Of a stretch of DNA of 64,000 bases, positions 24,845 to 34,532 are shown piece after piece. Source of the DNA: Promethearchaeota archaeon (GTDB lineage Archaea; Asgardarchaeota; Lokiarchaeia; Sigyniarchaeales; SOKP01). A program made the translations under genes and the position numbers. The notes under the pieces are model-generated. The model was not told the origin of the DNA. It made no database searches and saw only the letters and a program-made list of their open reading frames with translations. Numbering within the stretch: position 1 is the stretch's first letter; every line of letters starts with the position of its first letter. Where the stretch lies: assembly GCA_016840165.1 (NCBI GenBank), contig JAEOSU010000048.1:1-64000 (forward strand). Direction: 5' to 3'.

Positions 24845-26146
24845 ATGGGAACATCTATGAGCCGAAATAAACCTTTATTATTTGAGGTATACCCAGGACT
24901 AAAAGAAAAGATTCCTTGGGTTCCTATATTATCGAATGTACCCACTTCAGTCGAAAGGCTACGGCAAGTTGAAAAATATTTAGGAATTGAGGGAGGTGAA
25001 CTCTGGATAAAGCGTGATGATAAAGATTATCATATCTACGGAGGAAATAAACTGCGGAAGTTTGAATTTATTTTTGGGAGGATTTTAAAGAAGAAAAGGA
25101 AAGGGGTAATTACCATTGGAGGGTATGGTTCCAATCATTGCTTAGCATGTGCAATTATAAGTAAGCTTTTTAATCTAAAATGCGAACTTTTTTTCTTTCA
25201 CCAACCACTTACTTGGCATGTTCAACAATCTTTACTCCTTTATAATTATTTTAAGGCAAAACTTCATTTTAATAAAGGAATTCTTGGTGTAGCATTCAAT
25301 GCTATTGTTTTTAAGATTTTTCATCCGAAGAATTATGCAATGTTGCCAGGGGGAAGTTTATTTTTTGGTATTGGCTCTCCATTAGGGATTATAGGTTTTA
25401 TAAATGCAGCTATAGAATTAAAGCAACAAATTGATTCCGGAATTATAGAAGAACCAGATGTTATTTTTGTAGCGGCTGGTACATGTGGAACCGCAGCAGG
25501 CTTAATCGCAGGATTTAAATTATTAGGGCTGAAAACCAGAGTTTATGCTGTTGCAGTTAGTATGGATTGGATTGTGAATGCCTCTATTATTATGAAAAAT
25601 GCTAACAAAGCTCTAAAATATTTGAGAAGAAAAGATAAAACAATACCGGATATTCATATTGATGAGGATGACTTTGAATTGATTGAAGGATATCTTGGTT
25701 CTGAATATGGAGTTAAAACAAAACGAGGACAATTTGCTGTTGATAAAGTTGTGGAATTAGAAGGAGAAGAAAAAGGCTTTAAACTTGAAACGACATATAC
25801 TGGTAAAGCTATGGCAGCAGTATTTGATTTTCTTAAATCACAAGAAAATAAAAATAAAAAAGTACTCTTTTGGAATACTTATAATTCAAATGACTTAAGT
25901 AAGTATCTTAGAGAAACTAAAATGGATTTTAGCAAATTGCCTAAAAAGTTTCATAAATTTTATCAAGAAAAAACATTTCAGTGCTGGCAAATTACTGATT
26001 GTCCAGAAAATATTAGAAATAATTGTCCCGCTTACTTGAATAGTGAATATCGATTTTGGAAGATTACTGAATGTAAACTTGATCCAAAAAAAAGCCAAAA
26101 AGCAATTGAATATTTAACAGAAGTTATTACATTGGAAGAAAGCTAA
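24845..26146 (+). CDS. PLP-dependent ACC deaminase / D-cysteine desulfhydrase-like enzyme with Cys-rich tail
   Basis: This is a fold-type II PLP enzyme. The cofactor lysine is in IYGGNKLRKFEF, the preceding LWIKRDD and the following GGYGSNHCLA match the ACC deaminase/D-cysteine desulfhydrase family, and the phosphate loop AAGTCGTAAG holds the cofactor. Members release ammonia, with 2-oxobutyrate or with pyruvate plus sulfide. The C-terminal 50 residues form an added module with spaced cysteines and tryptophans: CWQITDCP, NNCPAY, FWKITEC. Similar short C-W...C-P...C-P-A-Y modules occur in bacterial regulatory proteins and may bind a metal or cluster. The gene sits eight bases after the MBL hydrolase and is convergent with pepD. 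Confidence 0.85.
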   Translation: MGTSMSRNKPLLFEVYPGLKEKIPWVPILSNVPTSVERLRQVEKYLGIEGGELWIKRDDKDYHIYGGNKLRKFEFIFGRILKKKRKGVITIGGYGSNHCLACAIISKLFNLKCELFFFHQPLTWHVQQSLLLYNYFKAKLHFNKGILGVAFNAIVFKIFHPKNYAMLPGGSLFFGIGSPLGIIGFINAAIELKQQIDSGIIEEPDVIFVAAGTCGTAAGLIAGFKLLGLKTRVYAVAVSMDWIVNASIIMKNANKALKYLRRKDKTIPDIHIDEDDFELIEGYLGSEYGVKTKRGQFAVDKVVELEGEEKGFKLETTYTGKAMAAVFDFLKSQENKNKKVLFWNTYNSNDLSKYLRETKMDFSKLPKKFHKFYQEKTFQCWQITDCPENIRNNCPAYLNSEYRFWKITECKLDPKKSQKAIEYLTEVITLEES

Positions 26147-26151
26147 GAGAA

Positions 26152-27690
26152 TTATTCTTCGGATAATGAACTCGTAAATTTAGAGAAATTTTCAACGATT
26201 CTCAGAAGAATTTGATACATAGGTTTTACATCTGCTATTTTTAATTGCTCATTTGGAGTATGTGCATTTTCAACAGTAGGACCTACAGCTACCATCTCAA
26301 TTCCAGGAATTTTATTTCCTATCTCTCCTGTTTCTAGTCCTCCATGTACAATCGAAGTCTTCACATCCTGATTTAAAATTGCTTCATATTGTTCCTTTAC
26401 ATATTTAAGAAACCTTGATTTTGGTTTTGGTTCCCATTCAGGCAAAACTGGTCGGAGTGTCATGTTCCAGCCACCAAATTCTCCTAATTGTATCATCTTG
26501 CGCCTAAAGCTCTCTAACTCAGTACGGATGAGGCTCCGTGGATATATTTCTATACGGATATTATCCCCAAGAGTATGAAGTATTGCAAAATTATTTGAAC
26601 TTTCTACATTGCCCTTGTGAAAATAGGAATACCGTAATACTCCTTGAGGGATAAGACTTGAAGTCCTTATGACGAGATTGGTATCTTCAATTGAGAGAGA
26701 TTTCGTTGGTTTGTCATATTTCCATGAAAGGGTTAAGTGTGGTTCAAAAACTTCAGTACTTTCTGCGGTAGATTGATAATAATTAGAAATTTTTTCAATT
26801 TCTTTCTTGATAATATCCTCAACTATATTTTTATCTGATGAAGTAAAAGCAAACTTTACATCAGCTTTGCGAGTAATAACATTTGATTTAGTACCTCCAT
26901 TCCATTCACATAAATGAAGGTCAATTTTTCCTCGTAGCTGGGATAAAATTCTACTCATTAATTCATTAGCATTGGCTCTTGGAAGATGAATATCATCCCC
27001 CGAATGTCCACTTAAAAGTCCATCAATGGAGAGCATCATAAAAAGCAAATTCTCATTATCCTTGACTTCATTCCACTCAAATTTTTTTTCAAAAAATACT
27101 CGTCCCCCACACACCGATCCGATAGTAATTATTCCCAATGGACCACTATCAAGGTTTATCATATGTTTGCTCTTAATTCCTAAGGTTTTAACATCTAGGT
27201 TCATCGCTCCGGTAAAACCGTCTTCTTCATTGACTGTAAAAAGTACCTCAAGTGGACCATGAGAGATGTTATCTTGGGTATCCACTATAAGCGCTAAAGC
27301 CAATGCAACGCCAATCCCATTATCTGCCCCTAAAGTAGTACCGTCTGCGTCAACCCATTCATTATTCTCCTGAATTCTTATTGGAATACCTTGTTGATGG
27401 AAATTATAACCATTGGCCCTATCTGTTTCGCAGACCATATCCATATGTCCTTGCAGTAAAAGAGGAGGCACTTGTTCTAAACCTTGGGTAGCCGCTTTTT
27501 TTATTAATATATTTCCTACCTGATCTTCCGTTAATTTTAGCTTCAGATCCTTTTGGTGTGATTGTTGGACTAACCACTCTTTTATGGTCTCTCTAATTTT
27601 ATCCTCATGTTTAGAAGGACGAGGAGTATTTGCGATTATATTCTCAAAGATATCCCAGACAATATGAGGTTCTAATTTTTCCCAAACCAT
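26152..27690 (-). CDS. pepD: aminoacyl-histidine dipeptidase (PepD, M20 family)
   Basis: The zinc peptidase motifs are QGHMDMVCE (first metal histidine), DGTTLGADNGIG (bridging aspartate), FTVNEEDGFTGAMNL (catalytic and metal-binding glutamates) and IVHGGLETGEIG plus NAHTPNEQL near the C-terminus. N-terminal NIIANTPRPSKHEDKI is the family start. PepD cleaves Xaa-His and other dipeptides in the cytoplasm. The length of 512 is slightly above the bacterial average of about 485. It ends five bases from the convergent PLP enzyme and follows the GH57 gene by about 48 bases on the same strand. Confidence 0.93.
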   Translation of the reverse strand: MVWEKLEPHIVWDIFENIIANTPRPSKHEDKIRETIKEWLVQQSHQKDLKLKLTEDQVGNILIKKAATQGLEQVPPLLLQGHMDMVCETDRANGYNFHQQGIPIRIQENNEWVDADGTTLGADNGIGVALALALIVDTQDNISHGPLEVLFTVNEEDGFTGAMNLDVKTLGIKSKHMINLDSGPLGIITIGSVCGGRVFFEKKFEWNEVKDNENLLFMMLSIDGLLSGHSGDDIHLPRANANELMSRILSQLRGKIDLHLCEWNGGTKSNVITRKADVKFAFTSSDKNIVEDIIKKEIEKISNYYQSTAESTEVFEPHLTLSWKYDKPTKSLSIEDTNLVIRTSSLIPQGVLRYSYFHKGNVESSNNFAILHTLGDNIRIEIYPRSLIRTELESFRRKMIQLGEFGGWNMTLRPVLPEWEPKPKSRFLKYVKEQYEAILNQDVKTSIVHGGLETGEIGNKIPGIEMVAVGPTVENAHTPNEQLKIADVKPMYQILLRIVENFSKFTSSLSEE

Positions 27691-27737
27691 AATAAATCAA
27701 CTCAATTTTTATATTATTTTTAATTGATTATAAGCCT

Positions 27738-29339
27738 TCATTTTGTTGGGTTAATTCGTTTAAAATACTTCAGATTAAAATCTTGAAAGCATGAGTCCAT
27801 TGATTCAATATTCTCTAAATCTTTTACAGATAATCTGGTTTGATCGTTCAGATTTTTCGCAGCCCAGATTAATTTATTAAAAAATTGATGATGCTTATGA
27901 AATCTCTGATTTGCATATTCCTTTGCTTGTTTTGTATATAATAGAAATGGCCAATCGCTACCCTCCATCAATAAAAGTTCTCGTGCAGTTTGTTTGAGAA
28001 CTCTTTGTTCCCAATCTCCAGAATTTGGGGGATTTTCTAACACATCTTCAAATTGCTTAATCGAAGAGTTGATGTAGGGCCAGATCCATCCATGCTCAGG
28101 ATTTAACCATACTTGGAAGTGGCCTCCTTCACCCCAACTACTTTCTTTCATCCTGATAGTCGAAAAATTTCGCTTATAAACGGATAAATATTCCGAAATG
28201 GTTATCATTTCAATATCATTCGCGTTAATTATTGACTGAAATAATAATTTAAGCCACTGAATGCCTTCTTTCCACCAATGTCCGTATAACTCAAAGTCAA
28301 AAGGAGAAACAATAATTCCTTGAGTTCCATATGCATCATAAAATGCGTTAATTTCTTCCTTTAATAGGGAAAGATAATGAGTGACATTATCTTTAATTTG
28401 TTCCATGGCTTTTTCAGGATGATATAGCTCTTTTGCCTGATTACCAATATCTTTATTTGTAATTCTCCAATAATTTAACCCCGATTCTTCATCTTTTTTA
28501 TGAAATTCCATATAGAACTCATTTCCAGGATATCCTATTTTTGCATCCCAAACTTGCCTGCTAGCCTTTTTATTCCTTCCAAACACAGAGATTCCGGACT
28601 CTAAATCATAACCAATGTTGGTATTTAACCCTATCTTGTTATTCGATTCCAGTATTTCTGCATCCAAGATGCCATGGGAATCTACAAAAAAATATTCAAT
28701 TTCAGAATTATGCAGCCAGTAATCAATACTTTCTCGAAATTCTCCATTAGTATAAATTTTAGGACGATATGCACATTCAGGTAACCAGAAACCTTTAGGT
28801 GGTTTTCCAAAATATTTCTTATGTGTATCTACGGCTAATTGAATCTGTGAAAAAATACCCGAATCGCTTTCCATAAGAGGAAGAAAAGCATGTGTTGCTG
28901 CACATGAAATTAATTCAATTATTTTTTCATTTTGTAACCACCTAAAGCTTCCTAAGATATCTCGATAATAATTATGATAATACGTATCTAAAATATGCTC
29001 AAAATTTTTTAAATGCGATTCTGCTAAATCCTTTCTTCTTGGTTGATTCTTAAAGCGTTGAATATCATTTTTAGCTCTCGAAATGAGATTATCCATGTAT
29101 TCAGTATATCTTTGGTTCATGTATTCATCTGCAAATTGCTCTGCTAAAGTGGGAGTAATGTTAATAGTAATTGCTGTTTTTAAATTTTCTTCTTTAAGTT
29201 CCCTCAAAATATTTAACATAGGAATGTAAGTCTCATTCATCGCCTCAAATAACCATTCCTCGCCCGCAGGCCATGTACCAGATTTTTTACACCATGGTAT
29301 ATGGCCATGCAATACTAAACCGAAATAACCTTTACTCAT
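27738..29339 (-). CDS. GH57 family alpha-glucan branching enzyme-like protein
   Basis: The N-terminal GYFGLVLHGHIPWCKKSG is the conserved GH57 start with a catalytic-site histidine pair. The nucleophile is the glutamate in FWLPECAYRP and the acid/base the aspartate in PFDFELYGHWW; both match the branching-enzyme subgroup. The middle helical domain and C-terminal HNQ-rich region (RFHKHHQFFNKLIWAAK) fit proteins of 510-560 residues. Such enzymes make alpha-1,6 branches in glycogen-like storage glucan. No glycogen synthase or other glucan gene is in the window. The gene starts about 120 bases from a divergent methyltransferase gene. Confidence 0.92.
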   Translation of the reverse strand: MSKGYFGLVLHGHIPWCKKSGTWPAGEEWLFEAMNETYIPMLNILRELKEENLKTAITINITPTLAEQFADEYMNQRYTEYMDNLISRAKNDIQRFKNQPRRKDLAESHLKNFEHILDTYYHNYYRDILGSFRWLQNEKIIELISCAATHAFLPLMESDSGIFSQIQLAVDTHKKYFGKPPKGFWLPECAYRPKIYTNGEFRESIDYWLHNSEIEYFFVDSHGILDAEILESNNKIGLNTNIGYDLESGISVFGRNKKASRQVWDAKIGYPGNEFYMEFHKKDEESGLNYWRITNKDIGNQAKELYHPEKAMEQIKDNVTHYLSLLKEEINAFYDAYGTQGIIVSPFDFELYGHWWKEGIQWLKLLFQSIINANDIEMITISEYLSVYKRNFSTIRMKESSWGEGGHFQVWLNPEHGWIWPYINSSIKQFEDVLENPPNSGDWEQRVLKQTARELLLMEGSDWPFLLYTKQAKEYANQRFHKHHQFFNKLIWAAKNLNDQTRLSVKDLENIESMDSCFQDFNLKYFKRINPTK

Positions 29340-29459
29340 ATCTATAAAAATGAGAAATAGAATTATATTTTTATCTAAATTCTCATTAGAGCAAGAATAA
29401 ATCCAAATTAGAAATTTTTAAAGATATTTTTAAATTCACCTTCACTTTAGTTTTCAATC

Positions 29460-30218
29460 ATGAATCAGTGGACTTTATTCTTAATTATTTTAGCTTGTAT
29501 TATTTTAGTTATCCTAATTTTTAGTGTACCTCGGAAAAAAATTGAAAGAATTGTCAGTATAGAGGCGCTTGATGATCCTGAGGTAGCAAAAGCATTTGAG
29601 AAAATGACTAACTTTTTTCCATTTAAAATACTGCGGAAAAGAATTATATCTGAATTAAAGCATTATGATTTGCATGGAATATTGGTAGATGTTGGATGTG
29701 GTTCTGGAAATCTTGCTGTACAAATTGCTAATGAATTTAATGATCTTGAACTTATAGCTATGGATTTATCAAAAGAAATCCTTAATTTAGCTAAGATTAG
29801 AGCTACAAAAGCTCACTTGGATGAAAAAATTAAATTTAAAATAGGAAGTGTTGAGAAAATTCCTTTAGATGATAAATCTGTAGATTTTATTATCAGTTCT
29901 CTTTCTTTACATCATTGGTACGACCCTAAACTTGCATTTAAAGAACTTTTACGTATCATAAAAGATGATGGAATCATTCTTATTTTTGATTTTCGTAGGA
30001 ATTCACGCAGATTTTTCTACGGATTGCTGAAATTTGCTACGAAAGTTGTAGTACCAAATGCGTTAAAAAAGATTAATGAACCATTAGGTTCATTAAAAGC
30101 AGGGTATATAACTGAGGAGTTAAAGGCCATGTTTAGCGATCTAAATATAAAAGATTATGTTATTAAACCATATCTGGCTTGGATGTTTATTAGTATTAAA
30201 AAATCATATGACTTATAG
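29460..30218 (+). CDS. membrane-anchored class I SAM methyltransferase
   Basis: Residues 4-23 form a single membrane helix (LFLIILACIILVILIFSV). The catalytic domain follows: motif I LVDVGCGSGNLAVQIA, acidic motif II end AMDLSKEIL, motif post-I IKFKIGSVEKIPLDDKSVDFIISSLSLHHW and PNRP-free C-terminal strands. The pattern is that of UbiE/Methyltransf_11 enzymes, which methylate small molecules or lipids. The membrane anchor suggests a lipid or quinone-like substrate at the cytoplasmic face. The ATG at 29460 is directly upstream of the helix. The gene is monocistronic as far as spacing shows. Confidence 0.85.
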   Translation: MNQWTLFLIILACIILVILIFSVPRKKIERIVSIEALDDPEVAKAFEKMTNFFPFKILRKRIISELKHYDLHGILVDVGCGSGNLAVQIANEFNDLELIAMDLSKEILNLAKIRATKAHLDEKIKFKIGSVEKIPLDDKSVDFIISSLSLHHWYDPKLAFKELLRIIKDDGIILIFDFRRNSRRFFYGLLKFATKVVVPNALKKINEPLGSLKAGYITEELKAMFSDLNIKDYVIKPYLAWMFISIKKSYDL

Positions 30219-30292
30219 AGATAACTAAGACTTTTTAAAGATTGTAAATTCCATTTTCTAGAAGTATTTATAACTTCAGTATACTATACAAG

Positions 30293-31474
30293 ATGATTAT
30301 TATGACAAGTAAACCTAAAGCAATTGTTTCACCACCATCTAAGGAGGAGTTGAACTACCGATTAGAAAAAGTAAGAAATGAGATGAGAAAGCAACAATTA
30401 GATTATTATGTCTCCTTTGATCCGGTGAATATTTATTATTTAACCAATTTTGCGAATAATGTACATGAGCGTCCATTTATTTTAATAATTAAGGGTAATG
30501 ATACACCTAGTATGCTAGTGCCGCTATTAGAGAAAAGTCATGTTGAATCTAGAGCTTTATGTGACCTCAATTATGAATCTTATTACGAATTTCCCGCTCC
30601 TAAAGGTCAAAACTGGTATGATGTGTACCAGAATTTAATTGATAAAGATAAAAAAGTAGGTGTCGAATCATCATTACCGATAGGAATCTCACATCGAACA
30701 CCGGGAAATAAGGTTGTTACAGATATAATTAATGAAGCACGTATAATAAAAACTGACTATGAAGTCGGACGCTCGGTTCATGCATGCCGGGTGATTAACA
30801 AAGGGCATAAGGAACTTTTAAAAATGTGTCAACCAGGAATCCATGAATTTGCAATATACCAGAAAATCACAGGAATAATGACTTCAAAAATTATTACTGA
30901 TATCCCCAACGCTAATTTCATGGTATGTAAAACTACCGCAGCAGTGTGGCCACCTTCTTTTTCTCATGATCCTCATATCATTCCGAAAATTTTTGCACAG
31001 ATGGAAGAGGGTGGACCTCACGTCTCGATTGTGTATGCTCAAGTAGATGGATATGGAGTAGAAATTGAACGCACATTTTTCCTTGGCAAAGTATCAGAGA
31101 GAGCAAAAAAAGTATTTGATGTTATGTTTAATGCAAGAGAATATGCTTACAGTATGCTTCAACCGGGAGAGTTAATGAGTGAGATAGATAAAAAAGTTCG
31201 AAAATTTATAACAGAAAAAGGATACGGGGATTATATTATTCATCGAACTGGACACGGTCTAGGAATAACTGGTCATGAAGCTCCATTCTTAGCTGAAGGT
31301 TATGACAGAGAACTTGAGCCAAATATGTTAATTAGCGTTGAACCAGGGATATATATCCCAAATTTAGGAGGCTTTAGGCACTCGGATTCAGTATTGATTA
31401 CAGAAGATGGTTTTATTAAGTTATCAAAAGCGCCAGAAACCATTGAAGAACTTACGATTCCTATTAAAAAGTAG
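30293..31474 (+). CDS. M24-fold (creatinase/aminopeptidase P-like) hydrolase lacking the metal ligands
   Basis: The pita-bread fold is clear: an N-terminal creatinase-type domain (about 20-155) and a C-terminal M24 domain with HRTGHGLG (His321) and SVEPGIY (Glu350). However, of the five metal ligands of Xaa-Pro peptidases, the first aspartate position is non-acidic (VYAQ), the second reads V-E-I-E-R-T-F (Glu in place of Asp), and the last glutamate is Ser364 in FRHSDSVLIT. The ERTF form is that of creatinase, which uses no metal. A creatinase-like hydrolase of a small N-substituted amino compound is therefore more likely than a proline peptidase; this is inference. Confidence 0.85.
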   Translation: MIIMTSKPKAIVSPPSKEELNYRLEKVRNEMRKQQLDYYVSFDPVNIYYLTNFANNVHERPFILIIKGNDTPSMLVPLLEKSHVESRALCDLNYESYYEFPAPKGQNWYDVYQNLIDKDKKVGVESSLPIGISHRTPGNKVVTDIINEARIIKTDYEVGRSVHACRVINKGHKELLKMCQPGIHEFAIYQKITGIMTSKIITDIPNANFMVCKTTAAVWPPSFSHDPHIIPKIFAQMEEGGPHVSIVYAQVDGYGVEIERTFFLGKVSERAKKVFDVMFNAREYAYSMLQPGELMSEIDKKVRKFITEKGYGDYIIHRTGHGLGITGHEAPFLAEGYDRELEPNMLISVEPGIYIPNLGGFRHSDSVLITEDGFIKLSKAPETIEELTIPIKK

Positions 31475-31496
31475 AGTTTTCTCTAAGCTATTTATT

Positions 31497-33857
31497 CTAG
31501 TAGGAGGTATGTTCAGTTCTTTTAATAATTTCATCCTGCAAATCATTGCCTAAATTTACAAAATAATCACTATAACCTGCAACTCTGACAATTAAATCAC
31601 TATATAATTTCGGAGAGTCTTGTGCTGCTCGTAATGTATTCGCTGACACGACATTAAATTGGATATGATGACCACCATTCTCAAAATAAGATCTAATCAA
31701 ATTAGCTACTTTTTCAATACCTTCAATAGTTTTTAGCAATTCTGGGGTAAATTTTTGGTTTAATAATGTACCGCCAGTTCGTAAATGATCGATTTTAGAT
31801 GCTGAATTGAGAACGGCAGTTGGTCCATTGACATCCATACCTTGAACAGGTGAGATTCCTTCAGAAAGAGGCATTTGTGATCTACGACCATCAGGAGTAG
31901 CCCCAGTCACTTTCCCAAAATAGATATGAACGGTAGTAGGAAGTAGGTTTATATGATATGCTCCACCTTTTGTATTTGGGCGATTTTCAACAATATTATA
32001 TACCATATCAAATACTATTTTAGTCAATTCATCAACATAGTCATTGTCATTACCATACTTAGGTGTTTTTGACAGAAATTTCTGATGAAGAGTCTCATAT
32101 CCTTGAAAATCTTTATTTAATACTTCAACCATCTTTTCCATGGATAAAATTTCTTTATCAAAAACATTATATTTTATGGACGCTAGTGAATCAGTAATCG
32201 AGCCCATCCCTACAATTTGAATGTAAGAAGTGTTATACTTCGCACCTCCATCATTATAATCCTTTCCTTTTTTAATGCAATCCTCTATTAAAAGAGATAA
32301 GAATGGGGCGGGACTTTCTGCCCATATACGTTCAATTATCTGATTGCCTTTTATTTTAATATCAAGAAAATACTGTAATTGCTTATTATAAGCATCTAAA
32401 AAAGCTTTAAAATTGTTAAAACTGGAACAATGGCCTGTTTTTAATCCAATCTGTTTGCCAGTCTGAGGGTCGATACCATTATTAAGAGTTATTTCGAGAA
32501 TTTTGACTAAATTGAAATAACCAGTCAAAATATAAGATTCCTTTCCAAAAGCACCAACTTCTACACAACCGCTTGCTCCTCCATTTCTTGCATCCTCAAT
32601 TGATTTTCCTTGTCTTATTAATTCTTGAATAATAAGATCGGTATTGAAAAGTGATGGTTGCCCAAAACCTGTTTTAATGATCTCTAAAGCTCTTATTAAA
32701 ATTTGGTCTGGAGTTTTTTTACTGACTTGTACGTTACTACTAGGCTGAACTATTCTCATCTCTTCAATAACATCCAATAGCATATAAGATAATTCATTTA
32801 CTCCATCAGTCCCATCCTCTTTTAATCCACCAATGTTAATATTGCAGAAATCAGTATAGGTATTACTTTCTTCGGCGGTAACTCCTACTTTTGGTGGTGC
32901 AGGTTGATTGTTGAACTTAACCCAGAACGCTTGAAGGAGTTCATAGGCTTTTTCTCGTGTTAAAGAACCATCTTTTATTCCTTGAGTATAAAAGGGATAA
33001 AGATGTTGATCTAATCTTCCAGGATTAAAGGAATCCCATGTATTATATTCTATTATTACACCTAAATGAATAAACCAGTAATGTTGTAAGGCTTCCCAAA
33101 AATTTCTTGGTCGATTAGCTGGCACATGCGAACAGATTTCTGCCAAAGTAAGTAATTCTTCTTTTCTTGTCTCATCATTTTCTAATTCAGCCATGTTTGC
33201 AAGTTGTACTGAATAGCGTTTTGCTAAATTAATAATAGCATCAGCTACTATATTCATTGCTCTTAACTGCTCACGTTTATTGAAAGCATCAGGATCGTTA
33301 AAAAAATCAAGGAGTTGCATATTAATTTGTATCTCATTTTTAAGATCTAATAATCCTTTCTGCCAAATCTGCTTTCCTGCGACAGTATGACCCGGTGCTC
33401 GTTGTTCCATAAATTCTGTAAAGATACCTGTCTCGTAAGCATCAATCCAATTGTTATCCATTTGATTGAATATTTGATTTCGAATTGAACGATGTTTCCA
33501 ATATGGTATAATTATCTCTTCACTTTGACGCTTAACTTCATCAGATACGGCAAATGATACTTTTGGTCTATTATCAAGTATTTCTAAATCTTGAATACTA
33601 TGACAACATACTTCTGGATAAGTTGGAGTCGCATTTGGTTCAGGTCCTCGTTCTCCAACGATTAACTCCCCTTTATTGATACATAGCTTTTTATTATCCA
33701 ACAGATATTTAAATGCTTTTGCTCTTCTTACTGGGGGAGTCTCTTTGAAAGCAATATCTTTTTGATAGAATTCAGTAATCAATAATGCTCTCTCTAAAGA
33801 GATCTTGGGCGTTGCCTGAAGACTTTGATTGCGAAGTTTTTCAATTCTATGATTCAT
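31497..33857 (-). CDS. glycyl radical enzyme, eliminase/dehydratase type
   Basis: At 786 residues this has the size and motifs of the PFL/glycyl radical family. The catalytic Cys431 lies in ASGCVEVG, followed by Glu433; the C-V-E arrangement is found in the glycerol, diol, choline and hydroxyproline eliminases, whereas pyruvate formate-lyase has C-C. The glycyl radical residue is Gly761 in RVAGYSDYF near the C-terminus. The enzyme is destroyed by oxygen once activated, so it points to strict anaerobic life. A dedicated radical SAM activating enzyme would be expected next door, but none is present; the radical SAM genes in this window are of other types. The substrate is unassigned. Confidence 0.93.
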   Translation of the reverse strand: MNHRIEKLRNQSLQATPKISLERALLITEFYQKDIAFKETPPVRRAKAFKYLLDNKKLCINKGELIVGERGPEPNATPTYPEVCCHSIQDLEILDNRPKVSFAVSDEVKRQSEEIIIPYWKHRSIRNQIFNQMDNNWIDAYETGIFTEFMEQRAPGHTVAGKQIWQKGLLDLKNEIQINMQLLDFFNDPDAFNKREQLRAMNIVADAIINLAKRYSVQLANMAELENDETRKEELLTLAEICSHVPANRPRNFWEALQHYWFIHLGVIIEYNTWDSFNPGRLDQHLYPFYTQGIKDGSLTREKAYELLQAFWVKFNNQPAPPKVGVTAEESNTYTDFCNINIGGLKEDGTDGVNELSYMLLDVIEEMRIVQPSSNVQVSKKTPDQILIRALEIIKTGFGQPSLFNTDLIIQELIRQGKSIEDARNGGASGCVEVGAFGKESYILTGYFNLVKILEITLNNGIDPQTGKQIGLKTGHCSSFNNFKAFLDAYNKQLQYFLDIKIKGNQIIERIWAESPAPFLSLLIEDCIKKGKDYNDGGAKYNTSYIQIVGMGSITDSLASIKYNVFDKEILSMEKMVEVLNKDFQGYETLHQKFLSKTPKYGNDNDYVDELTKIVFDMVYNIVENRPNTKGGAYHINLLPTTVHIYFGKVTGATPDGRRSQMPLSEGISPVQGMDVNGPTAVLNSASKIDHLRTGGTLLNQKFTPELLKTIEGIEKVANLIRSYFENGGHHIQFNVVSANTLRAAQDSPKLYSDLIVRVAGYSDYFVNLGNDLQDEIIKRTEHTSY

Positions 33858-33936
33858 AATATCTATTTCAATTGAATATTAATCAGAATTAATGTTTAAG
33901 TTTGACTAATATTATCAATTAGGAAGATTTGAAGGA

Positions 33937-34437
33937 TTAAATTTCATTCATTATTTGACTTAGTGATTTTCTAAGGGTTGGTTTTGGAATGTTTCCTCTG
34001 ATATATCCAAAAGGTAAGATGGTGAGTAAATAATCCTCTTTATTAATCCCTAATAACTTTTTAGCCTTTTCTCGATCCATCGAACCAATCGAACAAATTC
34101 CAATGCCTAATGACCATGCCATTAACATCATCTGCATTGAAACTAAAGAAGTATCGATCTTATACCAGTTCGGACTTTCGGAGGTTTTACCAACTATTAC
34201 AATCGCTAATGGAGCACGCTTAAAAAATTTACCATAAATCGCTGTTTCTGAGACTTTTTGTAATATCTCCTTATCTTTAATAATGATAAATTCCCATGGT
34301 TGACGATTAGAAGCGCTTGGAGTCCATCTCCCCGCTTCTAATATCATCTTAAGATGTTTCTCCTTGATTTCTTCTTTTTGAAAAGCCCGAATGCTACGTC
34401 TTTCCTTGAGAAACTCAAGAAATTCTTTTGGATCCAA
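33937..34437 (-). CDS. nitroreductase-family FMN protein
   Basis: The N-terminal LKERRSIRAFQKEEI and TPSASNRQPWEFIIIKD are the FMN-binding signatures of the nitroreductase family. The middle MMLMAWSLGIGICSIGSM and the C-terminal LPFGYIRGNIP complete the fold. At 166 residues it is a compact member, as common in archaea, and acts as a homodimer with NAD(P)H. The start is a TTG at 34437, as no ATG precedes the conserved motif. It follows the direction of, and is separated by about 80 bases from, the glycyl radical enzyme gene downstream. The physiological substrate is unknown. Confidence 0.88.
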   Translation of the reverse strand: MDPKEFLEFLKERRSIRAFQKEEIKEKHLKMILEAGRWTPSASNRQPWEFIIIKDKEILQKVSETAIYGKFFKRAPLAIVIVGKTSESPNWYKIDTSLVSMQMMLMAWSLGIGICSIGSMDREKAKKLLGINKEDYLLTILPFGYIRGNIPKPTLRKSLSQIMNEI

Positions 34438-34532
34438 CTTAAGTAAAAAAAACCCCAGATCAATTTAAAGATGATTTTTATATTCTATTCAAATTCACAA
34501 CATAAAAAAATAATGATAAGATATTCTAATTG

